A stretch of 64,000 nucleotides of DNA, taken from Dermanyssus gallinae (taxonomy: Eukaryota > Arthropoda > Arachnida > Mesostigmata > Dermanyssidae). Under the pieces are notes generated by a model. The model did not search any database. It was not told the DNA's origin and saw only the letters and a list, made by a program, of their open reading frames with translations. Both the position numbers and the translations under genes were made by a program. Positions 46,730 through 59,660 of this stretch are shown piece by piece. Where the stretch lies: contig QVRM01005925.1 of NCBI GenBank assembly GCA_003439945.1, positions 797,001 to 861,000 on the forward strand. The letters run 5' to 3'. The stretch's first letter is position 1. Each line of letters opens with the position of its first letter.

Positions 46730-49700
46730 CACTGGAGTGGACTGTGCCACGACGTTAGCTATGTAAACGTCGACTAAGATGCAACCTGGAAAAGTGTCAT
46801 AAGGTGACTTCGCGTCCAAACGCAAAGATCGTAACCCAGATGCAGTCACCGAGACACGTTTCGACTTAGATGTATCTACCCATCCTTGTTAATAGGTATT
46901 CATGGCGACCCAGCCAATACAGTCAACTCAAACCGAACTCCAAGAAGACAAGCATTGAGAGCTACGTTCCAGTTAACCGGATGTCGCGGGTTCGGGATCG
47001 ACGCGTCGGACACCCTCGATTTCGTAAACTTTAAATTTAAAGCATCGACTTTAAGTCACCACATTAGCGTATTCGATGCCCTGTGCAGTCGATAAGAAGA
47101 AATGCCGAGCTATGCTGCAGATAGCACAGTTACACTCCAGCTCTCTAAGCTGGGCCGGTAAGCCAATCGAGACTACAACCAAGCTAAGGGATAACAGCGT
47201 CAAGTTTATTTAAGTAAGCTTACCTTATATTAGCTTCAAGCCCTATGCCAACCGTTTGCGCATTGTCCGGGTCTTTTGGCATTACAGACTTTTGTATCGT
47301 ATCGATAACCTACTACGCATAGGTCATCGAGGTATAGAAACAAAATGGCGGCAATGGGACTAGCGTAGAGATACTGAGTCACAATCGGCACATCTCTGAA
47401 GACAATTTGTATATAAATGACGCGTTTTAAATTAAGAGTTTGCTTACAGGTAGTCTAGCAATATATCCCAAATAGTAACAGAATTAAAAAAATACCAACG
47501 TTCGCAGCAGTGCGAGCTTGAAAAACCCTAAGAAAGCACGATCGCCCATGGGTGACGTGGCAGTCCTCCTCTCCTTTTGTACCTACTAATCCTATGGTGA
47601 GTAAAATATAAAATACGAATGCTCATTTACCACGCACTTTATTATTTTCGATTAAGGATTTCAGCGCGTATCGGTTTCAACTGTGAGCGTCATTTCCAAT
47701 TCAAGTAAATGGTTCTGCCCCTGGTTTATTTCTATTTCCACGCCTACGATCGGAGAAAAACTCAGCTCAGTTTAACACGTGTACTAAGCGAACCGGCTGG
47801 CCACAGACCACGCAGATTCCGATTACATGATTTAATTAGCAGGCTATATTCCTTTCAATAATTTGATTTACGACGACACAGAGGGTAATCTCGTTAGCCT
47901 CGTCGATTTGTGTCACGGTTCAGATGCACGTCAAGGCTACGCCTGCAGACTGTAATCGATCTTCACTTATCAATGATTTTCGAAATGCGCTTTTTATGTG
48001 AAACTTGTACGCAAAGCTGCATCATGTCATTAGTACTTAATATTTTTTAACACAAACAATTGCAAGGTATGAACGTACGTCAGCGTTTCCTTGTAAATTA
48101 TTTTAGCTCATGGTGCCCAAACTGTGAGCTGCATGCTCCCCACAGAAAGCAGAGAATATTGTCTGTCTTAGAAACTGTGTCCCGCTTCGCTCATTTGTGA
48201 TTTCCTTCACACGTCTTGCAATACCCTTGTGAGGAGTCTATCAGTCTCTACGCTGATGGCGTCCAATGTCTCCGGGGCAACATGAACAAAACAGTAACAT
48301 CTTGACGGGTCGAGTTATTTTCATCACCTCTCTGAGACTGCGTGTTCTGCGACCCATTCAGACTCAATTGGGCTTCGGCGCCGATAAGACGGCGCCGCGG
48401 TACATGGTACAGTAACGTCCAAGACTACGCTCTTGTGACCACAAGGGAATAACGATCGCATCAAGTCCATGTATCTCAGGTCTCACCAAATCAATTCAGT
48501 GTAGTTAATGCATTGACTCATTGGTTTTCTTTAGTCGGGCAGATTTATTCCGGTTAGTCCCATAAGCTACCATTCGAGCCACTCTGCAGATAAATCGACG
48601 GCACACTTGAATACTGCGCGATTTTTGTAATGACTTCCAGGACTGAAATTGTATATAACACGTGACCTGGGTACTTGGCCACCCGTAAAAAATGCGTAAT
48701 GCCCAATTTCTCAATTCTCGAAAAATAGCAAAGCACATCGTGAAATATATTTACATATACATATATAACCAAAATCCAGAAAAAAACTTTTGTCTGCCTT
48801 CTGAAATAATCACCTGAGATGTAACGCCGGATGCGAACCCGGAAACACCGAAAAGAGTCTGACTGTGGCAGTTGGAGAAGACTTAAGTAACTGAAACACT
48901 GATCTGCTTAGAGCTCTCATCGCTCCGGATGCAACATAAAAGTCAGCTTTTTACCTGCGTCTCACAGTTGTATCTACGAGTATATATGCGTACATACATA
49001 CAGAGTATTCAATCTTCTATGAGACTCATAGTTCAGTGCTCTTTCAGTGGAGCTGTGTTGTATTTCAGAATAATATAGCAAAGTTATCGGGCGTTTTTTG
49101 TCCACTTGTCTGTTAAACGGTTGTTAACTGCGTGTGACTACTCTCAGTAATCATAACATACTCGTACATATTCGTACAGCAGTACAGGGGGCCAAGTTAT
49201 ACCAACGTAACGGCAGCAAGATGAACGGTCGAAGCGAAGAACTGTTTTTCTTCCGCCTATGTTGGTACGATAAAATAACATCATGTCTTGTTATGCCATT
49301 CGCGTCTTTTTTCTTGTGTGCCTCCGTTGTCTTGAAACGTAAGTGCCATCGTTACCATTGTTGGCCCATTGTCCACTACAACCACCTGCGGTTTCATCAA
49401 GTTATTGTGCTTTCCGTAGCTTCTAGCCCTCTAAAGTCGATGATCAGCATCTACTCTACCGAATATATATATATACCAAATCGAAGAAAAGTATAGTCGT
49501 GATCTTGCAAATATATATACGCATTATAACTCAGTCAGAAATATATATATATATACATTTTTTAGTATATGTTGCTGTTCTAGCATGACGATAAGTGGGA
49601 GAGGCAGACATACGAACACACGAAGGGTTGGCGAAGGGCCCCTATCGTGGTCGTGTCTGGGATGATCAGGTTCGTGGTCAAAGCTGCGTGAAGGCCGTCG

Positions 49701-49920
49701 GACGTGACAACAACTGGAATGGAAGAATTGAATGGTGGCGGTCGCGGCCACGGCGCCGACGTCTCTAGAGGACGCCGGCGATGTGACCAGACTGAATGGT
49801 GCCGGCAGCAGAGAGCCTGAATCGTTTGATACTAGCAGCAGCAGCAGCGGCGGCGGCTGCTGTCGAGTCCGGTGGTGGCGAACGTGGCGCATTCGAGTGC
49901 GCCTTGCGGCTGGAGGAGAT
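46730..49920. other. Gene-free stretch, nothing firm
   Basis: Mostly AT-rich with short anonymous frames. At about 48,828-48,846 the minus strand has GGTTCGCATCC, a B-box-like sequence, but no convincing A box accompanies it. Confidence 0.45.
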
Positions 49921-49933
49921 AGCGCCAGGTGCA

Positions 49934-50257
49934 CGGGCTCGATTTCCGCCGTTCCACGGGTTTGATTCTCGCCGTTCCACGGATTCGATTCCCGCCGTTC
50001 CACGGGTTCGATACCCGCCGTTCCAGGGGTTCGATTCCCGCCGTTCCACGGGTTCGATTCCCGCCGTTTCACGGGTTCGATTCCCGCCGTTCCACGGCTT
50101 CGATCCCCGCCCTTGCACGAATTCGATTCCCGCCAGGTGCACGGGTTCGATTCCCGCCGTTCCACAAATCCGATCCCGCCAGGTGCACAGGTTCGATCCC
50201 GCCAGGTGCACAGGTTCGATCTCCGCCGTTGAACGGGGTCGATTCCCGCCGTTGCAC
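49934..50257 (+). repeat. 23-bp tandem array (14 units) carrying tRNA B-box motifs
   Basis: Fourteen units of about 23 bp, consensus CGGGTTCGATTCCCGCCGTT followed by CCA. Each contains a match or near-match to the pol III B box GGTTCRANNCC. Some units carry the variant AGGTGCA in place of GTTCCA. The last unit continues into GTTGCACATTCGCATGTATG and GGGTGGTCCG, the sequence that follows the B box of the SINE at 17.2 kb. The array therefore appears to be a local amplification of the B-box segment of that SINE. Frames open on both strands through it (up to 335 codons, minus) are repeat products. Confidence 0.88.
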
Positions 50258-50289
50258 ATTCGCATGTATGGGGTGGTCCGTCTTGCACG

Positions 50290-51100
50290 ACGATGAAGCA
50301 GTGCAAAAGCAATTTCATCGACGACGACGACGACGACAACGACGCTGTCGAGGCTGTAGGCTGAATGACAGTCCGACCGGAAAAAAAGCATCTTCCAGAT
50401 GCTACCGGCATCCGTATGCGACATCCGTACGCGTATCGCTGCTGCTGCGTGTCAACTTTCCGCTCGAACGATCTACTACATCGACAGGTCGACGCAGACA
50501 ATGCCAATGTATGATGGCAGTAGTACAACATGTTGTTGTGGTCCCAGCGGATTGCGAACGACGCGTATCCTTGCGTAATATTTTACTACACCGCACGCCG
50601 CAGATTGTCTTGTAGAAGAGACAGCGGCGGCGGTGATGGTGGTGGTAGTGGTGTGTCGTCGAGCCCGTAAGGACATCTTGCAATATATGTATATACGGCA
50701 AAAACTGTACATATATGTATACGAATATGTATAGTTTCTGCTGGCATCAGTTGTACACCAGTGAAGTCCATACATGAATCAAATAGAAAAAGGTCATTGG
50801 GAATAAGAGTACTTTTTGCGAGCGAGACAGAGAGAAAGAGAGATAGATATATGATGGTATACCGCTAGCGCAAAGCGGCTGGTCAATTGAATTGAGATTT
50901 AAGCATGTGCGTTCATTTTTTGACGGTATTGTACGGTATGTTTTTAGTCACAACAGATACTTTCTATTTCTATTTTGAAGCACATGCCCGGTCATACACC
51001 CGATTAAAATTACCTTATTTAGGTTAGATATATTGTAAACAAGCACCTATACATACAGAATTAATAATACAGCAACATGAATAATATTATTTATTCAGAA
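50290..51100. other. Gene-free stretch with short CGA and TGG triplet tracts
   Basis: Contains a CGACGACGACG tract near 50,318-50,345 and GGTGGTGGTAGTGG near 50,637. No supportable gene. Confidence 0.5.
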
Positions 51101-51106
51101 AATATT

Positions 51107-51107
<1 letters not shown>

Positions 51108-51143
<36 letters not shown>

Positions 51144-51146
51144 TAC

Positions 51147-51224
<78 letters not shown>

Positions 51225-51240
51225 TATATATATATATAAT
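51108..51240. repeat. (TA)n array, ~130 bp
   Basis: Long TA array with a few ACATATATAC interruptions. Confidence 0.97.
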
Positions 51241-51400
51241 TTTAGATTTCCTGTGGACTATGCCTGTGGACGTTTTGTTTATGTTATGGCAAATTTTTAA
51301 TCCACTCCGGCATTTACCTTGTCTAAATAGGAAAACATGCAAACCAATTTAAGAAAGGCTGGTCTGGGTCTCGAAACCAGTCCTCCCGAATGGAAGGTTA

Positions 51401-51559
<159 letters not shown>

Positions 51560-51564
51560 TGCAT

Positions 51565-53180
51565 GTTTAGGATTATTTGTTTCGAAAGTCTCAGCTGACA
51601 CCGCCAGCCAGCCAGCCAACACCGGCTCTCACCTCTCTTTAGCATTTCATTCGTGAGCCCATTCTTAATGCAAACGAGACGGTTTCGTCTGGCGTAGTTC
51701 CTGGTGCGCGCGTTGCCGCGATTCGTCCAGATGGTGAGCAGTCAGTGGTCTATTCCACCGATGCTACTGCTTCCATAGCTGTGGAAAAAAAGCAGACGAC
51801 GACGACGAATAAGCCCAGCTTGTTTAACATCATCAGAATGTTAGCAAGCAGCGACATCGGTAGCCGGGTGACGAGGAAATACTGCGCCTGCACCGCAAGC
51901 GCGGTAATGGCGAGTCTCAGAAGCGCTTCAGCTCTTCGCTGAAACCGTGACCAGACTTCAATGAGGTGCGGCTGGGCTTTTTGCTGCTGCTGCTGCCGCC
52001 GCCGCCGCCGTCGTCTCTTCATGGTGGTGACGTGGATGTCTATGGATAGGCGTTCGTTTACCGGAGACGGCAATATACCCACCGATCTGTCAGCGAGTCG
52101 AAGACGCACTGTCATAGCAGCTGCTCAACATATGCCCCCACAGACATATACATATACACCGCAGACATATCATCTCATACACTGGTTAGCACAAGCCATC
52201 GGCGGTCGGAATAATAACGAACCCGTGTGTATGTGTACATTTTGTGGGTAAGTAGAGACAGTTTCTTTCGGTGTGCGTTGTGGGGCTAATCATATTTTGC
52301 TGTCGCGCCTTGTACCTAGCTGTAAATCGCGCTCTTTTGCGAGCTTAGACAACACATATCGACAAAAAGAGATACAACGACCATGGTCAAAATCAATCCG
52401 TCAACCGATTGGCTCGGTGTATGCTAGAAAAGCAGTTTGTAGTAGGAAAAACTCGAAAAAACTGACAGTAATGACAGCCGTTTTGCTAAACGTACGCTAA
52501 TAAAAATGCCAATGAAAGTGATGCTACATACTATACATATTTTTCAATTCTGTTGATGTCACTCAAATTGAGTATAATAACGCTACTACACGCGTGTTCT
52601 CTTATATACTTTGTTTCATTCAAATTAGTATAATAATGCTACTATGCATATTGTATTCTCGTAAGCATTGGCATGTTATGATCGTATTTACTTTCAAAGT
52701 TTAAATTAAACTCAAGTCACAACCTTGTATGTATAACAAGTAGTAGAACATCGCGAGGTTAGCAAAATACTATTATGGACGATGATAACAACCCTTATAT
52801 CTGCTTTCCCTTACACCGGTCCCCGATAACAGCAAGCTAACAAATTGGGCAGTTTAATACGTCGTGGGTAGAAAATGCTAACACCACAATCGTATACACA
52901 CGCTGCCTCATCTCAACGAGAAGCTTGTATGGTTAAGTCGTCTTAGTTACAAGATTCTAGACGGGACAGATTTGAAACTCTTAGACTAGCTAAGTGATAC
53001 AGCATGCTATATATGCGCACGTACATATTTCCTTAGACAATACATATAGCTGAGTAGTGGGTTCCTGGGAACCAAAAAACTATATAAACACATCGATAAG
53101 ACGATACAGCGGCTCTTCTGTTGCCACGCGAGTTAAATACATATATAGGTGCCATTCGTAGCGTGCCTGTGCCTCCAACG
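51565..53180. other. Gene-free stretch, nothing recognised
   Basis: Holds a CTGCTGCTGCTGCCGCCGCC tract near 51,980. Frames crossing it on both strands (65-121 codons) have no domain I recognise. Confidence 0.45.
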
Positions 53181-53310
53181 ACAGCGACAACAACAACATT
53201 AAAAGCAACGCCAGGGACAACAACAACAATAGCAACAACAAACATATTATAATTAACGACAACAACAACGACATCAAGGGCAACGCCAAAAACCATACTA
53301 ACAATAGCAA
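53180..53310. repeat. CAA/ACA triplet-rich tract
   Basis: Imperfect ACA/CAA repeats mixed with other sequence, giving Val/Leu-rich frames on the minus strand. Confidence 0.85.
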
Positions 53311-53873
53311 CAACAAAGAACGAGCGGCTCCTTTATTGATCTCTGCTCGAGAGCAGTGCTCGAGCGCATCAACAGTGGCAGCAGCGGCATAGTGGCTGCG
53401 ATAGACCCTCGCGGACCTTCTCGACGTTGTTGTCCACAGCGCCCCATCTGCCGCCCCTCGACAGCAGGCAAGCAGGAGGGACTGGGGAGGAGGCTGGGGG
53501 TAAGACCCATTGCCCATCGGCCGGTGGTCACGCAGGAGTTCACAGTTAGGGAGCTGCAAGCACTCTGTTCGTCGATCGGTCAGTCGGTTAGTTCGCTTCG
53601 CGCTGACGACGTAATGGTGTTTGCGATCTCGTTCTCGTCTCAGCGTGTCTCGTCACAGCCTCCGCCGTAGTCGTAGTCGTCGTCGTCGTCGCAGCCGCCG
53701 CTGCCAACGCCATCACCACTGCCAACACCACCACCACCGTGGTCAGAAAGGGTCTTCAGGGAAAGGGTGGGGCTCTTTCTGCCCGAGAGAATAGGTGGAA
53801 GGGAAAGAGACACAGCGCGAGATCGAGAGAAGCAGAGAGAAAGAGAGAGACTGGAAAAGGAAAAGGAAGTGAC

Positions 53874-53879
53874 TGTGTT

Positions 53880-53917
<38 letters not shown>

Positions 53918-53925
53918 GGATACAG
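53874..53925. repeat. (GT)n then (GA)n microsatellite
   Basis: A GTGTGTGTGTGTG run passes directly into about 15 GA units. Confidence 0.93.
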
Positions 53926-54669
53926 AGAGACCGAGAGATAAAGTGAGAGGGGACCTTCGCGAGAGAAAGGGTAGAGGCCACGAGGTTCGGCGACCAAACC
54001 GGCAAAACCGTCGGGCCCGACGTGCTCGACCGGCTCATCTCCCGGATACGCCGGACGAGTGCACAGCGGATCCGTCATCAGCGTGCCGTGTCGCATCGTG
54101 GTGCTTGCCGCATGCTGCGTGTCACATACGTATGTGTGTTGTTGTTGTACAATAACCACGAATAATTACGTATTCGTCTTATTACGTCCACCCATATTCA
54201 TACACGAATTGGTGATTGATAATAGATTGTCGTGCCTGCAGTGGAGTGCACGTGTGTCAGAGCAACGCAAACAGCAGAAACAGACGCTGCTGTGTTGTGG
54301 TGTTGACAGCATCGGTATCGAGCTGAGCCTAGCGTGCCAGCAGCCTTCGAGCTGGTATTGCCAGGCGGAGGCGTGACATTGTTCGCGCGCGCTGTGACCA
54401 CGTCCAACAGACTGAGTGACTGACGAACCGACTCTGGATGGAATACGCGCTCGATCGCAAATGACAGACGTGACCACGGTCAGGTCTGTCTTGCTACATG
54501 TGTCTGTGGCTGACTGGCTCAAGCAATGAATGGTCAAGGCGTGGTGATGGATTTGTGTGGCCAACAGACCATGCCATGGAAAAGCTTCTAGCCTGGGCAG
54601 CGGGCTGTTGCTGCGGGGTCAACAACTGCTGACAGTGCTGAGGAGGGCGCTGAGAGTGCAGTTTTACCT

Positions 54670-54890
54670 ATTTTGACAGTCGTCGTCGGCGTCGTCGGCG
54701 TTGTTGTTGTCGCTTTCGTCAAGCTGTAGGTGTCATTGGTGGTGGAGGTGTTGTTGTTATTGTTATTGTTGTTGTCGTCGTCGTTGTTGTACTTGTTGAT
54801 ATTTTTGGTAGTGGTGGTGGTGGTGTTGTCGTTCTAATTGTTAATAGTGATGTTATTGTTGTTGGTGTTCGTGTTGTAGATAGATGATGT
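54670..54890. repeat. GTT/GTC/GTG triplet-rich tract
   Basis: Long imperfect run of GTT, GTC, GTG and TTG triplets upstream of the receptor gene. Confidence 0.88.
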
Positions 54891-55174
54891 TGTCAACCAT
54901 CACAACGGTTTGATTCTCTGCGCTGCAATGATGTGCGTCGATTGTTAACGACGGCAACGTCGAACTGCCGACAACCTTCTTTCTTTCGTTGTTGTTGTTC
55001 AACCACGGTGTATTGACGCTGATCAATCATAGAAGTGTGTTTGTGTGTGTGTGGGAAAAATAGAGAGGGATAGAGAGAGAAAGAGTGGGCGAGCTAACGA
55101 GAGAAAGAGAGAATATTTCTGCGACCCATGTGTTCGGCTGTGTTCGCACAATACAAGAGGCAGAGGTCTGACAA

Positions 55175-55260
55175 CAGCAGCGAGGAGAAACAACAGCAAG
55201 AGCTGTAGCAGCAGCTGCAGCAGCAGCAGCAGCAGCAACAGCCATACAACAACAATACGT
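55175..55260. repeat. CAG/ACA triplet-rich tract
   Basis: AGCAGCAGCAGC-type repeats flanked by ACAACA; open frames on both strands are low-complexity. Confidence 0.88.
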
Positions 55261-56269
55261 ACTCGCAAACAACACAGTCGTCCGTCAAACCACAGTGACG
55301 GAATGCATTGAGCATTGACAGAAGTCAGATGCTTACCGTTTATCAATCAGCGTGTCACCACTTTGCGGCTGTAGATCTGGCGACAGATCACGATCACAAC
55401 CTGACTAACGGTGATGGTGGTTCTGTTGCTGCTGCAAGAAACATTTGCTGTTGTGTCGTCTATACACAAAAACGGTAGTGGTGCAACTGTCGCGAGCTCC
55501 GGCGCTTGATGGTGGGCATATTGCCCTTTTTGGGGGACGGATTTTTACGGAGCGTGAACCACCGCTTCTCGCCACTTCGACTTCCACTACAACTGCAGTC
55601 AGCTAGCTGAACGTTCCAACTTGTGTGTGTGTGTGCAGGGTTTCAAGAAGCAAATGCAACGAAAAGCGCACTATGGCCAAGTGGGCCCCGACGGGTCGTT
55701 CGAGGTGCCTAATTCATTGATGGATTGATTGAGTGATTCATTCGAGCATTGAACGGCTTCCACTACTTCGACGACGACGACTACCAGTGTTACCAGTCTA
55801 CTACAGCTAGTGCAACTCGAACGATTAGTGATTGGACCTAAATATATGATAATCATACATTCAGACAAACATACATATGCAAGACAGTCGGCACAGACTG
55901 CAGGACAGCGCCAGCAGCAGGAGCAGTCATGTAGCCATGCAGGGGGTAACGCGTTGTCAACAAAACTACTACGTAGAGCTGTAGGATGGTCTGTCAAGTG
56001 CATCATGATCATCATTAGCCTTTTAACCGACATAACCAACAGGCAAAACAGCAGCATCAGCGTTCTTAGCATCAGTCGATAGCGGCAACAGAAGCAGCCA
56101 TCCCTCGTCACCATCCCCATAGACGTCGTCATCATCATTTTCAGCTCCCGCAGCAGCAGAAGCTCCACCAACTCTTATCACAACGTCGGCACCATCCGAC
56201 CAACCGACCGACCGACCGAACCTCTCGATCGAAGATAACCTAATCATTGTCTCGACACCACTCGCTGAT

Positions 56270-57500
56270 AATGGCGGCAGATTCGGTCACTACAACAACA
56301 ACAACCACTACGAAAAGCGGTGCATTGTCGACTGCTCGGATCGCTGCTGCTCGAACCGCCGTGGTGGTCGTGCATGCTGACGCTGCCGTTACGCCCTGTG
56401 TCGTTGTCGTCGTCGTCGTCGTCGTCGTTCCCGCATGCACTGAAGCCACCACCAGCAGTATCAAACGCAGTACAATCATTACGACTTGACACCACAGGAA
56501 GACAGGGAAACGGGCAAACAGACAGAACGACCGATGCACCTCATACTGCCGGCTTTACTGACTGCTCCACGCTCATCTGTGTGGTGGTTTGTGTGCTAAG
56601 TGGTGCTCCCAAGAACTCCCGAAACAGTGGTATATCGCGTATTCGTTAGCCTACCACTCCGCCACGCCACTATAACCATAACGCCTTCTACTACCACTAC
56701 AACAACAACTACTAATATTACTACTACGTCTACTTGTACTACGACTTCTATCGCTACAACGTGATATACTGCACTACACTTTAGTAGACTTCAAGACCTC
56801 ACCACAACAGGCACGGTACCTTCAACCTCACTGGCGGTGCGTTCTTTGACGCGTTCGGCGGTTCATTAACGCCAACACCAACATCGTCGTTATCGTCATC
56901 ATCATCGTCGTCATCAGCATTGGCAACATCATTATAATCATCATAATCATCCTTGACAACACCGTGAGCGGTTTCGTCGGTTGCCGGGCACGAGCCCGTT
57001 GCATGGCTCGTTGTGGCGGGGGGAGGCCAGCTGGCTGGCTGAAGGCAGACTAGAAGAGGAAGATCAAGCCGACACTGCGGTGCGCGGTGGGTGGGTGGGA
57101 GGGTGGATGTTTGGTTGGCTGAGTAAAGTATCCGACTTCGTGCTTCGTTCCTTCGTCCGTCCGTTCGTTGGTTCGTTTGTTTCTCACTGACTGACAAATG
57201 ATGATGCCTAAGTGACGCGACAACTATGGTCTACTTATGAAAATAATTACTTCATTGATGATGGATGACGCGATAGACCGACGCCGAACGCGGTAGTCAC
57301 TGTCAGTGACACTGGGACACCGGTAACAACAACGACAACTACGTCGACAACAACGCCAGAATTAACAACAGCAACAACAATAACAAGAACAACAACAAGA
57401 ACAGCAACAAGAACAACAATAACAACATTAACGGCAGTAACAACGACACCAACAACAACAACAACAACAGGAACAACGATAGCAACAAAAGCAGCCGCAG
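56270..57500. repeat. Clustered triplet repeats (ACA, GTC, ACT, CAA)
   Basis: Includes ACAACAACAACCACTACG near 56,291, a GTCGTCGTCGTC run near 56,400-56,430, CTACTACCACTACAACAAC near 56,690 and a 180-bp CAA-rich tract at 57,320-57,500. Together with the tracts from 53.2 kb onward it forms a 4-kb triplet-rich block directly upstream of the receptor exon. Confidence 0.85.
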
Positions 57501-58244
57501 TCGCAGCACGGAGGCAGCAGACAATCCGTCGTCTGGCCTGAGTGTCTGTCCTACCCGCTGCCGATAGGCTGATCTGATCTGTCACAAAATTCATAACGAT
57601 CAAGAAAACGGTCGGGATGTGCGTTGCGAAGAACGTGTCGTTCCAGTTCTACGTCGTAGAGTTTTCCCGTCACGGCCGGCTACAGTTGGTGGGCTAGCTC
57701 GCCGAACTAACTGCCTCCGACGGCTCAGACCTCTGACGAGGTTCAACCAAATATACAAAATCGTGTCGACCAGTTTTCATATATAGAGAGAGAGCGAGAT
57801 ATACACACACACACAACTAAAAACAACACGACTACGACAGAACCGGCAAGTTTTCCTCGACTGGAAGAGAGGGTCGGTCGCTGCGGATACGCGCCCCACA
57901 ACACATACACCGGGGGTTGCACCGCGGAAATACGCCCTCACCCCCCTCCTCCCCCAACTGAAGTCCTTCGCACAGCTCTCAAACATATTCACGAGGTCTA
58001 CATAATCCTGTCGTGTGTCAAATAGTGGGGTAGCCTTGCCTTAGCGTTGTTATCATAGGTATTCTTGTGTGGTGGGCTGCGTGCTAACCACTCACGCGGC
58101 CAGTCTTCCTCTAGCTTGCTGTCTGTGCGCGAGACAGAGGTGCCCCGAGGTGCTTGTTGTTCGAAGTCGTCGAGCACAGTCGTCGATCCGAAAACTTTGC
58201 GTCGGGGCGCAAGTGTAGTGTGGTGTGGTGTACCGGGGGTTGCC
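57500..58244 (+). other. Upstream region of the receptor coding exon
   Basis: No stop-free extension with an ATG is in frame with the receptor: the frame stays open back to 58,065 but has no ATG before 58,245. This stretch is probably 5' untranslated sequence and/or promoter. I could not identify a transcription start or an upstream splice acceptor with confidence. Confidence 0.4.
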
Positions 58245-58802
58245 ATGGAGGCAACACTTCTGGGCGCAATGGCCCTTCACAACGGGTCGCTCGATGACCC
58301 GTTGTCACTGGCAACATCTGGCGTCATGGGGGGCGGAGGCGGGAGTCTAGCCGGTTCGGCTGGATCTGGTATCGGTGGTGGTGGAGGTGGAGGCGGTGTT
58401 CGCTTCGATGAACGCGAGTTTCTCTATTTGCAAGAGCTGCTCAGCAACTGTACGAGTGGCAAGCTGAACGCCACCGAGCCTCTCAATCTTCGGCTCCTCG
58501 CCGAAGACCCGCAGATGAAGCAGCTCATCTCCAACTGCTCGCTGATGGAGTTCAGCAACACCGAGGCGCCGCTCGCGATGGTGCGGATCACGACCATTCT
58601 CTACTTCATCATCTGCCTGGTGGGCCTGTGCGGCAACTCGCTCGTTATCTACGTCGTGTTCCGCTTCTCCAAGATGCAAACGGTGACAAATATGTACATC
58701 TTTAACTTGGCACTAGCCGACGTGATGTTTCTGTTCGGACTGCCGTTCCTCATTACAACGATGACGACCCGCGACTGGATATTCGGACAGGCCATGTGCA
58801 AG
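58245..58802 (+). CDS. Somatostatin/allatostatin-C-type receptor, first coding exon
   Basis: A class A GPCR, probably a Gi/o-coupled neuropeptide receptor at the plasma membrane. The ATG at 58,245 sits in a strong context (GCCATGG) and is the first in frame, giving 186 residues in this exon. Residues 1-110 are the extracellular N-terminus: a Gly/Ser-rich stretch (29-51) and N-glycosylation sequons at Asn13, 68, 75 and 97. TM1 spans about 112-138 with the conserved GN (130-131). The first intracellular loop reads RFSKMQTVTN. TM2 (about 150-172) contains NLALAD, with the conserved Asp at 159. Then come the WIFG of extracellular loop 1 and Cys185, the TM3 disulphide cysteine. KMQTVTN-YI-NLA-AD is typical of somatostatin, opioid and insect allatostatin-C receptors; in an arthropod the allatostatin-C receptor is the likeliest. 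The exon ends after AAG in phase 0, at GTACGT. TM3-TM7 must lie beyond this window. Confidence 0.9.
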
Positions 58803-58808
58803 GTACGT
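58803..58808 (+). other. Splice donor (GTACGT)
   Basis: The exon-intron boundary reads AAG|GTACGT, close to the animal consensus (MAG|GTRAGT). Reading on gives only 13 non-receptor residues and a stop, supporting the boundary. The intron is phase 0, directly after the lysine following Cys185. Confidence 0.85.
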
Positions 58809-59534
58809 GCCAGTAGTAGAAACAGGCAGATATCGGCAGGATAGTCTAGAATTAAAAACAAGTCCTTCTTAAAATTGTTTTTAATTCTAGATAGATAGGT
58901 AGGTAGATAGATAGTTAGATAGATGTACGTGCCGCTCAGTGTCAGCCCGCGTCGCCCCAGTTCGCGTATGTTGTTTTTTTGTATGAATGGTCGGCGGCAG
59001 CGCCATTGATGTGGGGACGCAGACACAAGCTGAAACAGCTGTTAGCGACGATTGTTTCTATTTGTATGTGTCATTCAACAATGTGTCTATTATCGTTCTT
59101 GTATATTCATAAACATACATACACACCTGTATACAGATATACATAGAGTGTAGTAACTTTTTTTTCGAGATGCAACAATGATGGTGTACGGTGGCACTGA
59201 TTACCTGTAGCGTAGAGGCTACATTGGTGAGCTATGCGAGTAGTTTGGTTTTGAGCCACAAAATATAAATTGCTGATCGCGTAATAAGTTTACGCATTTG
59301 TTGACGTTACGACCATTGGAATATTTTTCAAACCATACGTGTGTATATATAAGTATATATATACACGGTTTTGAACATGTCGTACGATATATGGGGGAGG
59401 AGGCGTAGAAATAGTTGATAATTTTATATTGGAATGAAGGGTTAATGCTTTAAAATATTCGTATATTGCTTGAGAAACATGATGAATGAGGCATCACAGG
59501 ATCGTGATTTTAGCTGGCACTTTTACCCGCACTT

Positions 59535-59585
59535 CTACACGAAACGTTTCCGCCCCCACTCCATTACAATATTTTTTCGAACTTC
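59535..59585. repeat. Fragment of the MITE arm seen at 1281-1767
   Basis: CGAAACGTTTCCGCCCCCAC then TCCATTACAATATTTTTTCG parallels the right arm of the 1281-1767 element (GACGTTTCCGCGCCC, then TTCCATTGGGAAAAATTATA). A (TA)n run follows 25 bases later. Confidence 0.45.
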
Positions 59586-59607
59586 AGTACTTCGTAAAAT
59601 AAGCACG

Positions 59608-59608
<1 letters not shown>

Positions 59609-59657
<49 letters not shown>
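59609..59657. repeat. (TA)n microsatellite
   Basis: TA run within the receptor intron. Confidence 0.96.

Positions 59658-59660
<3 letters not shown>

Noticed and set aside
48828..48846. B-box-like GGTTCGCATCC on the minus strand (possible tRNA or SINE)
   Set aside because: No convincing A box, acceptor stem or shared flanking sequence was found.
49524..50531. 335-codon minus-strand frame, with long frames on the plus strand too
   Set aside because: It is a translation of the 23-bp tandem array; frames are open on both strands because of the repeat, and no domain is present.
58065..58244. N-terminal extension of the receptor
   Set aside because: The frame is open but begins at TTG; the first in-frame ATG is at 58,245 in a strong translation context.
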